DNA from: Tachypleus tridentatus
Taxonomy: Eukaryota; Arthropoda; Merostomata; Xiphosura; Limulidae
NCBI RefSeq assembly: GCF_004210375.1
Contig: NC_134832.1
Location: forward strand, 151,587,592 to 151,651,591
Direction: 5' to 3'
DNA: 64,000 nucleotides
The position numbers and the translations under genes were made by a program. Every line of letters starts with the position of its first letter. The stretch's first letter is position 1. This document shows positions 46,923 to 59,986 of the stretch, piece by piece. Below the pieces are notes generated by a model. The model worked only from the letters and a program-made list of their open reading frames with translations. It was not told where the DNA came from and did not search any database.

Positions 46923-49714
46923 TAACAGTTGTTCATTTTTGCACTCGTATAAAAGCAAAAGTAACACTGTAAAAATAGCTAATAGGAATATTGTGTACCT
47001 AAACAAACTAGCACAAGAACGTATCAACACAACCTTTGCCAGCACACTTATACCTACAGAGAGACTGATCCACTTCGTTTTTTTATGTGGGATTCATCCC
47101 AACTCGTAACTACCAAGATATTTATGAGCATAATTATACTGTAGTTTTCGATAAAGTATGTATACCTTTAGAAAATTAGGCTTGTGAATATTAATAAGCT
47201 TTCATACACAAAATATTAGGTTTTCAAATCAAGTTTTTTCTGATAAAGAAATGGCTCGTCATTTTTCCAGATTGTTGTTAAACAAATACAGAAGGTAATT
47301 TTATGATTAAAAACATTTTTATTTTAAAATTGTTAATTTCATTTGCGTTATCATTACATCCTTCTAGAAAATGAACAAGGTTTTCTAATAAATAAAACAC
47401 TTTATATTGAATGTATTTTATTGATGTTAACTCACTACGGTTTTCGTTGATTTGACCGAGATCGTAACCATTACAAAAAAATTAAGAAATAAATATGAAT
47501 TACCCGTTTCTTTGTTCTAGAATAACATCAAATTGCAACAAGAAACCACAAGTATTTATTCTGGATAGGCTAGATCTCATAGCAGCATACATCTATTTGT
47601 TTTTATCAATTTTGCTTTATTAAACTTTGAACTGTGTCCGACTGAAAATACCCAGACACGAATTAATAATCACATGTTACACGTGCAACTCATATTATTG
47701 TATCGAACAGAGTAACGCAGAAGCTGCTGGCGTGTATACGCCATGAAGACTTTTATATTTTATTATATTACCTGATAAGATATTTTTTTTACATTTCAAG
47801 TACTTTTATATTACGAAATAATGAAAACTAAAATGATCTTGTAATTAAATATCAAACATTTTTATTTTCAGTTTCGCTTATACGTTATCTGTTACTTTTT
47901 TACTGTAACATTATATTTGATTCTCTAGGCTGTAGGAAAATAATCAAAGTATAACAAACATAACGGCTCAAAATGTAAAATAAAATGTTTAATGTTTTTG
48001 TATTGGTCACAAAATTACAAAGTACACGAGGTAAGAGTTTACACTTCTCGCCTTTAAACACTTACGTTCTCTAGATTTTTATTTCTAGCAGATGGATAAG
48101 AAAGTAGAAGAAACAAACTGGATAACGAAATTCCAATCTCCAGAGAGTTTTCTTTTAGCCTTTTTACACCTATTTGCAACGTTTGTTCTACTCTTATCAG
48201 CTAAAGTAGATACCTGCCGAATATAAAGCCATGAATCACCGTTCCTGTTTAGATGTTACCCTACTTTGTGTAACATCAATATCAAAATAGCTTTATTGTT
48301 AAATTTCTCAGAAGTTCCCTCTTTTGGAAACACAACACAGTAGGATCTATTAACTTCTTAATAGTATAATGGTTAGAATTAGAATTGTCTAAAATATTAT
48401 AAAATACTTGTGGTATAGATTTGCAGCTTACAATTCGTTCGTATTAAGCTATAAATGCGATATTGTGAGCGTCATAAAATATACGCGAACCAAACCCAAA
48501 AAATAACGTGCTAGTGTGACACGCAAAAATTGATATAAAGAACTTTTCTAATATTTACTTTCATATTAAGAAATTAAATAACGTATAATATAAATATTTC
48601 ATTTATAAACTACAATTTGATACCGAGTCACGCTGATACCAAGATACTTTCATAAGATAGTAAGTAGTTTAATGAATAACATTGTCAATGTTAAGTCTAT
48701 AAACGCGACAGCATACGCTCTAAACCCTACTTATTTCGATATAATTAAAGTATAGGTACCGTAAGGATGTAGAGTAGTGATGGATCTGGGAATTATTTCA
48801 CAGAGTTTTAATACTCAGCTCTCGACACCTAGGTTTTGAAAGCGTCATTATATCTGGAGTATTTTATTAGATAAATAGACGGGTTTGTCATTTTTGATCA
48901 AACTATTCGATTCTAAGTGCCTTTAATACCAGAGATGTTTTGGTGAGTATCACGTGCTGTAGAATAGGTCAAGCCACGTACGTGAGTGGATTAGCTAGGT
49001 CACTTCACTGATTATTCTGACATCTAGTAATCTTTGTGCGAATTGAAAATTCTACAACGGAAAAATATGTTTTGTACTAGAAGTACAAATTATTGTTTAG
49101 TAAAAACCAAACCAAGTCTGTAGGTTAACTGTTGCTTAGTTTGTTCTCTTATTCCTATTACATAAACTCGGTGATATTATGTAGTTTGGTGGTTCACGTT
49201 TAGTTAACATCTTGTTAGTAAGGAATAACCTTTCAAACTGTACACAATTAAATTGTTTAGCGTGTTTACAGCTAGAGATCAAAATATATCTCCAAAACAA
49301 ACAGTATTCTATAAGAATAACTAATTATTTCACCTTCTGTGACCAAGACAGATCGTCGGTTTCAAGCAAACTAGAACAAATTTTGTTATCAATATTTTGA
49401 AAGGTACTAAAAGCTGCGATCACGAATTAATGCATTTCTTCAGGCTTAAATTTCAAAATAATTATACTAAAACAAAGTTTGTATTGAGTTTAGTTCTATT
49501 CTTGATGAAATAAAGAAAATGGATTGAAGATCATATTTAACAAGTGTTTTTCTTACAAATGATTTATTTATTTGTTCGTGTTCTTTAATTTAACATGATT
49601 TTTTTTCAAAATTTCGCCTTAAGGTTTTAACTAAATTAATATTGAATATCACCCCTATATGTGACAGAAATGAACGAAGTATACCAACAGTTGGTCTTTC
49701 ACTTCACCGTAAAT
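46923..49714. other. Intergenic, no gene seen
   Basis: About 2.8 kb of AT-rich DNA without recognisable coding exons, tandem repeats or transposon ends. Confidence 0.4.
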
Positions 49715-49935
49715 AAATGAAACCTCAGAGAAGACACTTGTCAACAGAGATAGACTTGTTATGATCTACAAAGAAGACACTTGTCAATGGAGATGGACTT
49801 GTTATGATCTTCAAAGAAGATACTTGTCAACAGAGATGGACTTGTTATGATCTACAAAGACATGAGACAAAGTGATGGACTTGTTATCACCTACAAAGAA
49901 GACATTAGACAATAACGATGGAATTATTATGATCT
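49715..49935. repeat. About 42-bp degenerate tandem array (5 units)
   Basis: Units share GATCTACAAAGAAGACACTT, GTCAACAGAGATGGACTTGT and TATGATC. Confidence 0.85.
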
Positions 49936-50071
49936 ATATGCCCAAGTCATTAAACATCTGCTCAAACTGTGTCTGTATTCTCTTTAACATTCAATCAGTT
50001 GTTACATAGCCTCAATAAAAGAACCACTTGTTTGGGCATTAAACCAGTTTAATTTGGTTCGAATGTACTTT

Positions 50072-50306
50072 CTTCCGGAACCAAAAATAAACTCTACTAA
50101 AAAACTGGTGTACAATATTAGAAATAGGGTGATCTACTTACATGCAAAACATAATTGGGACATACAAAAAATAAACATATTCATGTGGAAGTTTTAGATA
50201 ACTTTCTATGACCGTGAAAACAAACAGGAATTGATAAAACTCATGTAAAAGCCAGCGAACCCTATAATAACTTCCTGTATGGTAACAACGAAAAGATATA
50301 TAAAAG
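50072..50306 (+). promoter_or_regulatory. Gene 5 promoter: distal block, ETS-like block, TATA box
   Basis: TTCCGGAACC-AAAAATAAAC begins at 50073, ACTTCCTGTATGG near 50270-50282, TATAAAAG at 50299-50306. Distal-block-to-TATA distance is 226 bp. Confidence 0.75.
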
Positions 50307-50390
50307 GAGAGCTCCTGTGTTTCAGTCAACCAATCGATAGCCTTAGGTTTGGAAAAGATAGTTATAAGTTCTGCTGTTAAGACGTGCAAT

Positions 50391-51373
50391 ATGAAACTCA
50401 CTGTAAGTATAGTTTTAATATGTTTTTATTTTATATAATAAAGAAATAAATTAAAAGTAAAATCGTAGCTTTTTTATTAAAAACAGACACATAATTACTT
50501 ATTAATAAAATACCTATGTATATTTTTAATGTATTAAAATTCATGTTCTGGTTAGAAAGAAAATAATGTTGAGAAAACTGTCTATGGTTTCTGATAATAA
50601 GATAAACATTATGTTTTACATTAATATACGATAAAATATAGTTTTATTTATAATAACTAACCAGAGATATCAAACATATCTACTGTAATATAGTTTCTGA
50701 TATTAATTATTATGCTTCATATTACTTACTAATAATTCATTATTATAATATTATAATATTTCTTTATTATAATATACTAATAATTCATTATTATAATATT
50801 CTAATAATTCATTATTATAATATTCTAATAATTCATTATTATAATATTCTAATAATTCATTATCATAAAATATCCAAAATCATAGGGTCAGTTATAATAT
50901 ACAAAATATATTCAAAGCATTCGATGATATCAGATTTTACTAAGGAAGACGTAACAAAGTAATAAAAGTTACCGGTTGTTTCTGACATTATTAGTAAACT
51001 AGCCTAACGTCATAAAACGTTAAAAATGATGATAACCTATATTTTCATATCGTTATTTCAGCTTGGAATTTGTGTTTTCGTTGCACTCGTCGCCACTAGC
51101 TTTGCTGGTTACCTTTATGGAGGTTATGGAGGAGGACTGGGATACGGATTAGGTTTAAGCTACGGAGGTTATGGTGGTTACGGTGGATTGGGCTACGGAG
51201 GTTATGGTGGTTACGGTGGCTTAGGCTACGGAGGTTATGGTGGTTACGGTGGCTTAGGCTACGGAGGTTATGGTGGTTACGGTGGCTTAGGCTACGGAGG
51301 TTATGGTGGTTACGGATACCATGGTGTTTACTGCCCTTGGGCTTATCCCGTTTATCGTGGAGGTTACCACTGA
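50391..51373 (+). CDS. Gene 5: secreted Gly/Tyr-rich cuticle-like protein (107 aa)
   Basis: Exon 1 is 50391-50402 (MKLT), donor GTAAGT; exon 2 is 51062-51373 after TTATTTCAG; intron 659 bp, phase 0, longer than in gene 4 because of a short tandem array near 50735-50870. Signal peptide MKLTLGICVFVALVATSFA. The mature chain starts GYLYGGYGGGLGYGLGLSYG, then four regular GLGYGGYGGYG units, then the cap YGYHGVYCPWAYPVYRGGYH. Nearly identical to genes 4 and 6 except for the number of repeat units. Donor GT at 51377, acceptor TTTATTTCCAG ending at 51983, AATAAA at 52190. As in gene 4, an in-frame ATG at 51026 in the intron would allow a retained-intron start. Likely structural cuticle protein. Confidence 0.86.
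50735..50872. repeat. About 22-bp array in gene 5 intron 1
   Basis: ATAATTCATTATTATAATAT and CTAATAATTCATTATTATAA units, about six. Genes 4 (near 43850) and 6 (near 60465-60545) carry fewer units at the same place, so copy number varies between paralogs. Confidence 0.85.
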
Positions 51374-51983
51374 ACGGTAAGTTTGCAAGAGAAATAATAA
51401 ATATTATTATTTTCTCTTTGTGTTTATTTTTCAAACTCATCAGTAAGATTGTTATATAATGATTCGTTTATCAACTTATTCACCGCCTGACGGACAGAGC
51501 TTTTGTATACTCACTAAATTATCACTGTATCACAATCCCTTGCCACGCCAAGAATGATTCTACCCTTATATTTAAATACGTTCTACATATATCATGTTTC
51601 CTTTAAATATAATTTTACACTTCATAGGGTACCCTACAAAAACAAAACAACCCATCTTTTGAAATAATCAAACTGCATCGTCCAATACTGGTACAATTTC
51701 ATTAGGGACTTTTGAAGTACCTTGCAATATCTACTAATATAATGTAATAGTTTATATTAGTTATACTAGAACAAATCGTATTTTTGTAGAATAGCAAATA
51801 CTGAAAACATCTGTTAATTTTCATCTTTTAACAAAGTGATTATATCTTGTTATTTTAAACAGTGTATTCTTACGAAAACAAAACAAATATATTCATACAT
51901 ATATCTTTAGTTATTATATTGTTTATATTATGTTTTAAACTAATTAATTAGGTTTATTCACTAATATCTTACTTTATTTCCAG

Positions 51984-52205
51984 AGTCTGAGAAATCTTTC
52001 CCAGAAGGTTTACCATTGAAAACTGAATAAGTCAAATAACGGAACTTATCAAAATGTCAACATTGGAAGCGACATAGTTTCTGAATTACGTCGTTTTAAA
52101 ATCATTTATCTTCATGAATTTAATCTCTAGTAAATATTTTTAACCTACACTGATTCCATAGTGTGAACATTTTGAAGAAAATAAACAGTAATTTATCTTC
52201 AAAGG
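51984..52205 (+). other. Gene 5 non-coding last exon (3'UTR, inferred)
   Basis: AGTCTGAGAAATCTTTCCCA after TTTATTTCCAG; AATAAA at 52190-52195. Matches the gene 4 exon almost base for base. Confidence 0.6.
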
Positions 52206-52765
52206 ATTTCCGAACTTTTACTGAAGTTCGATACACTTACTGTTGTTTTAAAATATTGAATAAAATCATATTGTGTGAAAAACTCCATCTGCAGTTAAAA
52301 GTGTGTGACCGTGCTTTAGTTAACACTTTCTGTGAATCATTAACATCTGCGTTTCGAATACATAATAAAAACACGTATTTAACTTTATAAATATATATAG
52401 ATTATAATAGACACTTTGGTAGTATTCTTTACGCTTGTAAACTGTACAATATTTATTCCATAAACAACACCTACGATGTAGGTTTTGTATATATATAAAA
52501 TTACGTTATACATGATATTCGCAGTATACAGAAAGTTCAGTAATTTAAATCCATCACTGAGTATCGTAAGCTGTGATTTAATCCATGTTGTGTGGTATAC
52601 TGAAATATACTTCAAGTTTATATTTCTTCAACATACCCTAGCCTTGTTTCTATATAAACTACTTAAACGTCGACCATATAAAGTAAAATTAAACGTTTTC
52701 ATACCACTAGTTACATGTAAGTGTATACAGAAATACGGGTAAAATATTAATTTCTCACACTACAT

Positions 52766-55700
52766 TATCGAGCACGCTACTTAATATCAGAACTGGACAT
52801 TTTGTGTATAAATACGCAACATTTTATATCTGAAATATAAATGTAGATTCCGTGTAACTCACGTAGGAAACCATACTTGATAAAGATTTAGCACCTATAA
52901 TTGTATACAACTTGAATATAAGTAAAACAGTTGTGGTTAAAATCAACAGTAATAATAACTCATAATTAATGATAATTTTAATGTTGTCTTTATAGTCGTA
53001 GCGACACTACCTACTCTTATGAAGTCTGGTTACACAAAATAAAGATACGGGTAGGTTCGTAAATCACTTTTCTATCTCTCTCTAGTACGCCTGCTTTATT
53101 CATTTTAAATAAGAGAACAATTATAAATAACTTTATCGTTATAAGCTCACTGACATACTTTGAGGGTGAGTTAATTATTAATTAGGTTTAAATTTGTTCT
53201 AAAATGTAAAATAGAATAAAGGCTGTTTTATAATACAGAGGTCCTAAAATTTACCTACTATTTTTATGCCAACTTGGATAATTATGATTTCATTTTATAT
53301 ATTGTTGTTTTTATTAATGAATAAGTTAGAGACATTATTTGATTAATTGCTGTTGAGCACAGACTCAAGAAATTATTTTTTAATATATGACAACACAATC
53401 TCAGTTTATTATACACAGGAATATTAACACACAGAATGCTACATATTATTTCAAGTGTTTCTGTCAATAGAAGACTATAAATGTCCGACCATAGGTGAAC
53501 GGTAGTGGTTTATATGTTACATTCCATTCTGACGAAAACATTCGTATAGCAACACTGTTGGTTGACAAAGAACAAAAGAAAGGATGACATAGTGTTCTAA
53601 GTAGGAGTTAATAAATTCACATTCGTTAGGTTAAGTACGTGATTACACAACAAACTTTTTAACACCTTCCAGGAAACACAAACACCAAAGAAAAAACAAG
53701 CAAACAACGCAATCAAGTTCGTCCTACTTTCTTGTAATGTTAATAAAATAATAAGTGTGTTATTGGAAGGTGATGTCCACTTGTATATAGCAAGCGGATT
53801 GTGGTCAGTTTGGAAAGATGTCTGATCTATCAACAACCTTGTCCTCCCTTCCCAGCAGCTGTTTGAGATAAAAAATATAGTTTAGGGAAGCACTGGTTAA
53901 TCGGAAATACGAGACAAAAAACGAGGGATTATGAAATACGTATATAATGAGAACAAACCTCAATATAAACGATCAATAGGTCACTGTAAATACTATGATT
54001 CATAGGAAAAAACTTATAAATATAACAGTCACACGATATATTTTATTTTTACACATCTTACTATGATAGAAGTAGCCTGTATAATGTACGAATTTAATCG
54101 AACTAAACAATACTTTGTAGCGCCATCTCTTGTATCATACCACAAAGAAAAGTCCACAAACGAATTTCACACAATGAATATGTCACAGAACATTTTATTC
54201 TTCCTTAACTACGAGCTGTTTAAGAACCAAGATTTATGGCTGATCACTGAAACAAAAGTAACTTAGTATAATTAGTTTTCCTTGTACTAAAATTCCAGTT
54301 TAAAGAAAAACAAGTGACAAACTTACATCTGGACTTTATTGGTAAGTTGTATAATGTTTACTCGTTCTGAATACAACTATACAATAGTATTGTACAGCTG
54401 CAATAGAGAGTCTCGCCATCCTTTTCATAAAACACATTCATATCATACCTATTTGCTTGTTTTTAAAATTCAATTCACTTGGAGATGCTAAATTAATTAG
54501 ATATAATTTATCCTGTTGTGTCATAAAAACTTGCTCACAAGAGTTTCTCTGTACGTGTATATTGGTTTAAGTAAAATATGTTTAAATATATTATTATATT
54601 TATTATAATTACAACATTATTAAATATTGTACTCAGGGTTACAAAGCAGCGATAATTATTAAGTTTCAGAAAGTTATATTTTCCAATGTGTTTCATTGAG
54701 TGCATAATACAGATTATAATCTAACAAAATACAACTTAAATGAAACCTGGAAGCATTTTATCAGTCATTGTTTCTTTATAAGATAAATGAGGCATGCAGT
54801 GTATATATTTCAAAGAATACAGAACAACATATAATGTAGAATACAAAATTTTGAATAGAAAAAACTATACACATTAGAATTCTGAGCACTTTCTTATGCC
54901 TTATCGTTGTTTAGGCTTATGTAACCCTAATCCAGAGACTGATGATATGCCTAAACATTGTTCTAAAAACTAAACACAAACGATAAAAAATAATTTATAG
55001 TAACAGAAAATTATAGAATTATGAAAATAAGCTAAGTAGCAACTCTCAAATATACTTACGAAATATTTTAATTTCTTAATGCGTGACGTAACGGCCTTTG
55101 AGCAGAATGTGATGACATACGTAGGAGAACAAACACCCACAATACTACATTTCGTTTAAAGATTTTAAAACAATGTATTTAAAGACGGAAGGCGTTTTCG
55201 TTTTTGGTATTTTTTTAAAAAATCACATTGTGTTATTATATTTTAAATGTATGCTGTTAAGAAGTTATATAAAGTTATGATAGTTTATAAATAAGGTACA
55301 CTATATTATCACAGAATAAAAACATGTAATAAACAGTGTTATTGTAGTGTAAATTTTCTATATAAACTGGCCATATGTTTTTATAGTAGTTCTTTTTTAT
55401 TATCCTATAATAACATATTTTCACAGATTCTCAGCGGAAATGTCACACGTTTTTACACCTCTTCACCTAATCCAAGGTGGGTGAGATAAATAACTATTTT
55501 TCGTGTCTATTTTTCGTTTTTGGTATTTTTTAAAATCACAAATAGACTGACACTCGTACATGGTGGTTGACGTCATGACTGATATTCGTATCGAACATTA
55601 CAAGGTAATTACGTATAAAAAAGACTACTGAGCTTCTGTGTTCCATACAATATAAATAGCACATGAATCTACAACAATATAAAGGGTAATGCGGTACATG

Positions 55701-56846
55701 TGTGAATATCTACAACAGATGTAAAAAAAAACCTTCAACAGTTGGTGGCAAAAAAAACATAGATTATCTGAGAGCTGTAAACTTTATCACCAAGAAGGCT
55801 TATAATACCTTTTGATGATGTTACAAATATAGGCCTAACTTGTCTTCTCTAAACACATATATATTAAAATACATGCGATTACTCTTTGAATCTCAATAAC
55901 CGTATTTAAAGTACCTTTTTGTCAGTGGCATATGTAGACTAGTGGCATATGTCGGACAAACAACGCATAATAATAACTTTAATTCGCAGTATAGGGTGGC
56001 CTGTTCACAATTCCAAAACACTGCCAAAATAAGTGAAGATCTGGGGAGTATGGAATAAAAACATAAGTTAGGGTGAATAAAACATATGTAAAACCATGCA
56101 ATAACTTGGTAGCCACAAACCCATACTAAAGACAACGATATTTGAAAAGTTTTTGTGAAATATTGTTTGTTAAGTAGTATACAAATAGTTTGCATATAAA
56201 CAACATTCATTAATTGAATCCATGGTTTATTTAGATTGACACTTAGAAGTAAGAGCATTAATATACGCAAATGAAACGTCTGTATGTATAGGTAACAAAG
56301 GTAGATTTTCTGCCCGACGTAACAATGTGGTATATAGTTTTAACAACAGATAATACAGGAATGTCTATAAAAAACACAGTTACTAAGAAAACAAAGACTA
56401 CGTTAAAATTGACAATAAAACTACAAACATTCATGATATAAATACAGCTAATGGACGACATTTCGATGGAACTCTTGTGTGGGTCTTACGGGCAGTCAGA
56501 AAATAACGTGTTTGATGTAGTTTATTCTGTAATATACGTCAGTATCTGTAGGTACATCAGGATGTTTAAACATTACTATCTAGCTCAAAACTAATGCAAC
56601 TCGTAATTTTAAAACTAATTTTCCAGGAAGACAGGATAGACGTTGACACTGTAAACAGAACGAACAATTTTCTAGTAAAATTGTTTTTCTTACACTGAAG
56701 CTTTTCCCTTTGAAACAACTAAGTTTCCACAAGGTTATGATAGACAAACAGTAAAATGTTTAAAAGGACATCACATGTTAAATCGAATATCTGTGAGGTT
56801 CGTGAAATATTATAAAACCTTTTAGTTTTTGTTGCTTTCATTTTGA
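52766..56846. other. Intergenic, no gene seen
   Basis: Four kilobases of AT-rich DNA. A 125-codon open stretch on the - strand (55893-56270) has an unusual composition and no recognisable domain. No splice-linked gene, tandem array or transposon end stands out. Confidence 0.4.
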
Positions 56847-57090
56847 ATTTTACCCAAAGCTAGCCGTCCCTAATTTAGCAGTGTAAGACTAAAGGGAAGG
56901 CAGCTAGTCATCACCACCCACCGTAAAGACTTGAGCTACTCTTTTACCAACGAATAGTGGGATTGACTGTCATATCATAACACACGTACAGCTTAAATGG
57001 TGAGCATGTTTGGTGCGACAGGGATTCGAACCCCCGACCCTCAAAGTACGAGTTAAGCACCTTAATCACCTGTTTATGCCAGAACAGTTT
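56847..57090 (-). mobile_element. tRNA-derived SINE (family A)
   Basis: Reversed, it carries a decayed head, B-box GGGGGTTCGAATCCCTGTCG, core GGTGGGTGGTGATGACTAGC and GCTAAATTAGGGACGGCTAG, ending in a truncated tail. Confidence 0.85.
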
Positions 57091-57311
57091 TTGTTGTTAA
57101 CTTTATATGAAGTCTTCTTTATTAAAATTGTAACAAACAAACACCAAGAATACTGGTCACTGTGAGTTTAATAATTTATATTAATAATTCTACAAACTCA
57201 CGTTTATTTTAACAGATATAATTTTAATAATGTAGGTTTAATAATTGTTAATAATAATTTTATGAATTAATTTTTATTTATGAAGATGGAAACCTAAGAT
57301 CTAACAGATAT

Positions 57312-57790
57312 AACTCAGGATATTTAAAGCCATTTTCATGCGATCATCATAGGATAATCTACTAGTCTTTTATAAACGTAAACTTTTGTAGACTTTCATG
57401 TTGCTCACGTGTATATCTCTCATTTTCTAAGTTTAAGAAATATATATCTAAAATCTCTCACATATTGACTTTCTAACAATCAGAGTACATATGCCGTTTA
57501 TGACTAGCGCACGGTTTCAGGTGTATAAAACATGGAGTTATAAACCGTGTTTGGTTGCTATATATGAATTTAATAGTTGTAGTGAAACCGTGCGCTAGTC
57601 ATAAACGGCATATGTACTCTGATTGTTAGAAAGTCAATATGTGAGAGATTTTAGATATATATTTCTTAAACTTAGAAAATGAGAGATATACACGTGAGCA
57701 ACATGAAAGTCTACAAAAGTTTACGTTTATAAAAGACTAGTAGATTATCCTATGATGATCGCATGAAAATGGCTTTAAATATCCTGAGTT
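57312..57790. repeat. Perfect 208-bp inverted repeat with 63-bp loop
   Basis: Left arm 57312-57519 (starts AACTCAGGATATTTAAAGCC, ends GCGCACGGTTTCA) and right arm 57583-57790 (starts TGAAACCGTGCGC, ends AAATATCCTGAGTT) are exact reverse complements by my reading, around a 63-bp loop at 57520-57582. No open frame, transposon terminus or target duplication is evident. The right arm ends where the Penelope-like remnant begins. Confidence 0.93.
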
Positions 57791-58069
57791 GTTTTCATTA
57801 ATCGGGCCATGTTAATCCAGATTTTTTATGAATATTTTGTGAGAAACAAGCAGAAAAATGTAAACCACATTCAGAGAACACAAAACACCTTCACACGTTT
57901 TTGAACACTGCAAATCAAATAAACATAACATTACAATAGAAAATACCCAGATTCTCAGTAGGGAAACAAATATATACAAACGCAAAGTCAAAGAAGCGCT
58001 ACTTATACAACACCTCAAACCAAAATTAAACCAATATAAAGGAACACCTTTTTACTTATACTAATTAAT

Positions 58070-58340
58070 CCTAGCGCGTTAAGGCGTGCGCTTCGTAATC
58101 TGAGGGTCGCGGGTTCGCGCCCGAGTCGCGCCAAAACATGCTTGCCCTCCCAGCCGTGGGGGCGTTATAATGTGACGGTCAATCCCACTATTCGTTGGTA
58201 AAAGAGTAGCCCAAGAGTTGGCGGTGGGTGGTGATGACTAGCTGCCTTTCCTCTAGTCTTACACTGCTAAATTAGGGACGGCTAGCGCAGATAGCCCTCG
58301 AGTTGCTTTGTGCGAAATTAAAAAAACAAACAAACAAACA
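58070..58340 (+). mobile_element. tRNA-derived SINE (family A), youngest-looking copy
   Basis: AGCGCGTTAAGGCGTGCGCT head, B-box GGTCGCGGGTTCGCGCCCGA, core GGCGGTGGGTGGTGATGACT, TAGCCCTCGAGTTGCTTTGT and an AAACAAACAAACAAACAA tail. ATACTAATTAAT occurs on both sides (58058 and 58341), a clean target duplication. Only the first bases of the tRNA-like head are missing. Confidence 0.93.
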
Positions 58341-58525
58341 ATACTAATTAATAACCGAACATCCAACTGCAACGTCCCCCACAATTCCGTACCCGTTTAT
58401 TCTCTCGTCTATAAGACGCGCCCATGAACGGTCATTTGCAAACTCTCTCGTTGTTCATTTGAAGATGACCTAGAAGGTCGAAACGTTGTTTTTTGCTATA
58501 TTAGTAAAAGTATTAATACCCATGG

Positions 58526-58772
58526 GCTCGGCATGGCCAAGCGTATTAAGGCGTTCGACTCCCAGTCGCACCAAACATGCTCACCCTTTCAGCCTGGGGG
58601 CGTTATAATGTGACGGTCAATCCCACTATTCGTTGGTAAAAGAGTAGCCCAACAGTTGGCGGTGGGTGGTGATGACTAGGTGCCTTCCCTCTTTTCTCAC
58701 ACTGCTAAATTAGGGACGGCTAGAGCAGATAACCTTCTAGTAGCTTTGCAGGAAATTCAAACAAAACAAACA
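58526..58772 (+). mobile_element. tRNA-derived SINE (family A)
   Basis: GCTCGGCATGGCCAAGCGTA head, with a deletion across the B-box (GACTCCCAGTCGCACC), core GGCGGTGGGTGGTGATGACT and an AACAAAACAAACAAAA tail. Flanks ATTAATACCCAT and ATTACTACCATT look like a decayed target duplication. Confidence 0.88.
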
Positions 58773-59129
58773 AAATTACTACCATTACCAGCCGTTTTGA
58801 CATACATTTTTACTTCAAGTGGGTTTATCTTCGAATATGTGAACTATTTCCTTGAGTGTCAACCTCAGAATATAATTAATTCTAAAGTATCCCATGTCAA
58901 AGTATGAAATCATGGTGTTATGTAATTACCATAGTTTTATTACCAAAGCCTCGTTACAAAGTGTAACCTAGTTTTAAATTCATTTGCGAATTTTTTTTTT
59001 TTTTTCAATAGGTTAAGCTTTTAAATACCAGTATCAAAGTATAAAAAATTACTAAGGTAATAGAAATTAAGAATAATAGTAATGGTCACGCCTTTTTACC
59101 GGCAGATGAAGCTATTCCTCCTTTGTAAT

Positions 59130-59368
59130 TTTATTTAATATCTTAAAACAACTGAAAACGTTTGGACACAAATTGATTTAATTTCCAACAGAGTTTTTAC
59201 AGTTTGGAGTCAGAGCAAGTCCCAAAAAATATAATCTATGAACAGTAATAACTTCACAAAGATGTAATTGAAAAATTACGTCATTTCTTATGTTAACATT
59301 TTTATAATCACGTTATGTGACGTATGAAGTCTTCAATGGTAAACCTTCTTTGATAGATTTCTCAGACT
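59130..59368 (-). other. Gene 6 non-coding last exon (3'UTR, inferred)
   Basis: On the - strand, TTTATTTCCAG is followed at 59368 by AGTCTGAGAAATC, as in genes 4 and 5, then diverges. A reversed AATAAA lies at 59130-59135; the end is tentative. Confidence 0.5.
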
Positions 59369-59986
59369 CTGGAAATAAAGTAAGATATTAATGAATAAAC
59401 GTATTCAGTTGGTTTCAAAAATAATCTAAACAATAAAATAACTAAAGATATATGTATGAAGACATTCGCGTTTGATTTTCGTAAGATTACACTGTTTAAA
59501 ATAACAAGATATAATCACTCTGTAAAGACCCAAAATAAACAGATGTTTTCAGTATTCGTTGTCTCCAAAACTATAATTCGTTCTATTACAACTAATACAG
59601 TCTTTTACATCATATTAATAGATATCACATGATACTTCAAAAGTCACTAATGAAATTATACCAGTATTCAACGATGTAGTTTAATTATTTCAAAATATGT
59701 GTTTTTCTCTCTTTTTTTTTCGTGTAGGTTACCTTGTAAAGTGTAAAATTATATTCAAAGGAAGCATGATATATGTACAACGTATTTAAATATAAGGGTA
59801 GGAACGTTCTTTTCGTGGTAAGAGATTCTAATACAAAAATAATTTATTGAACACACAAAAAAATGTCTCCACCTGGCGGTTGATAGGTTAATAAAGTAAT
59901 CATTATATAACAGTCTCACTAATGAGTTGAAAATAAACACAAAAAGATAATAATGATATTTATTAGTTCTGTTGCAATCTTACCGT

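Larger units (their letters stand above)
50040..52765. repeat. Paralogous segment with gene 5
   Basis: Collinear in direct orientation with 43170-46110, and in inverted orientation with about 61195-59100. The alignment covers promoter, both introns and the 3'UTR exon. Its left edge is at the conserved distal promoter block, so the duplication unit seems to begin there. Confidence 0.88.
57800..58835 (+). mobile_element. Penelope-like retroelement, 3' end, broken by two SINEs
   Basis: The frame ending at 58064 gives RKVKEALLIQHLKPKLNQYK, preceded by EHCKSNKHNI and ILSRET. This fits the C-terminal half of the GIY-YIG endonuclease domain of Penelope-like elements (H, R/K-x-x-KEALLI and P-x-LN positions). 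After the stop come a non-coding tail, GAAGATGACCTAGAAGGTCG followed by AAACGTTGTT at 58458-58490, and, right of the second SINE, ACCAGCCGTTTTGACATACA and ACTTCAAGTGGGTTT. Two family-A SINEs (58070-58340 and 58526-58772) are inserted in the tail. Only the far 3' part of the element remains. Confidence 0.7.

Noticed and set aside
55893-56270. 125-codon open stretch on the - strand
   Set aside because: Hydrophobic and Leu/Cys/Tyr-rich in a way expected from AT-rich non-coding DNA; no domain, no signal peptide with a plausible mature part, no paralog.
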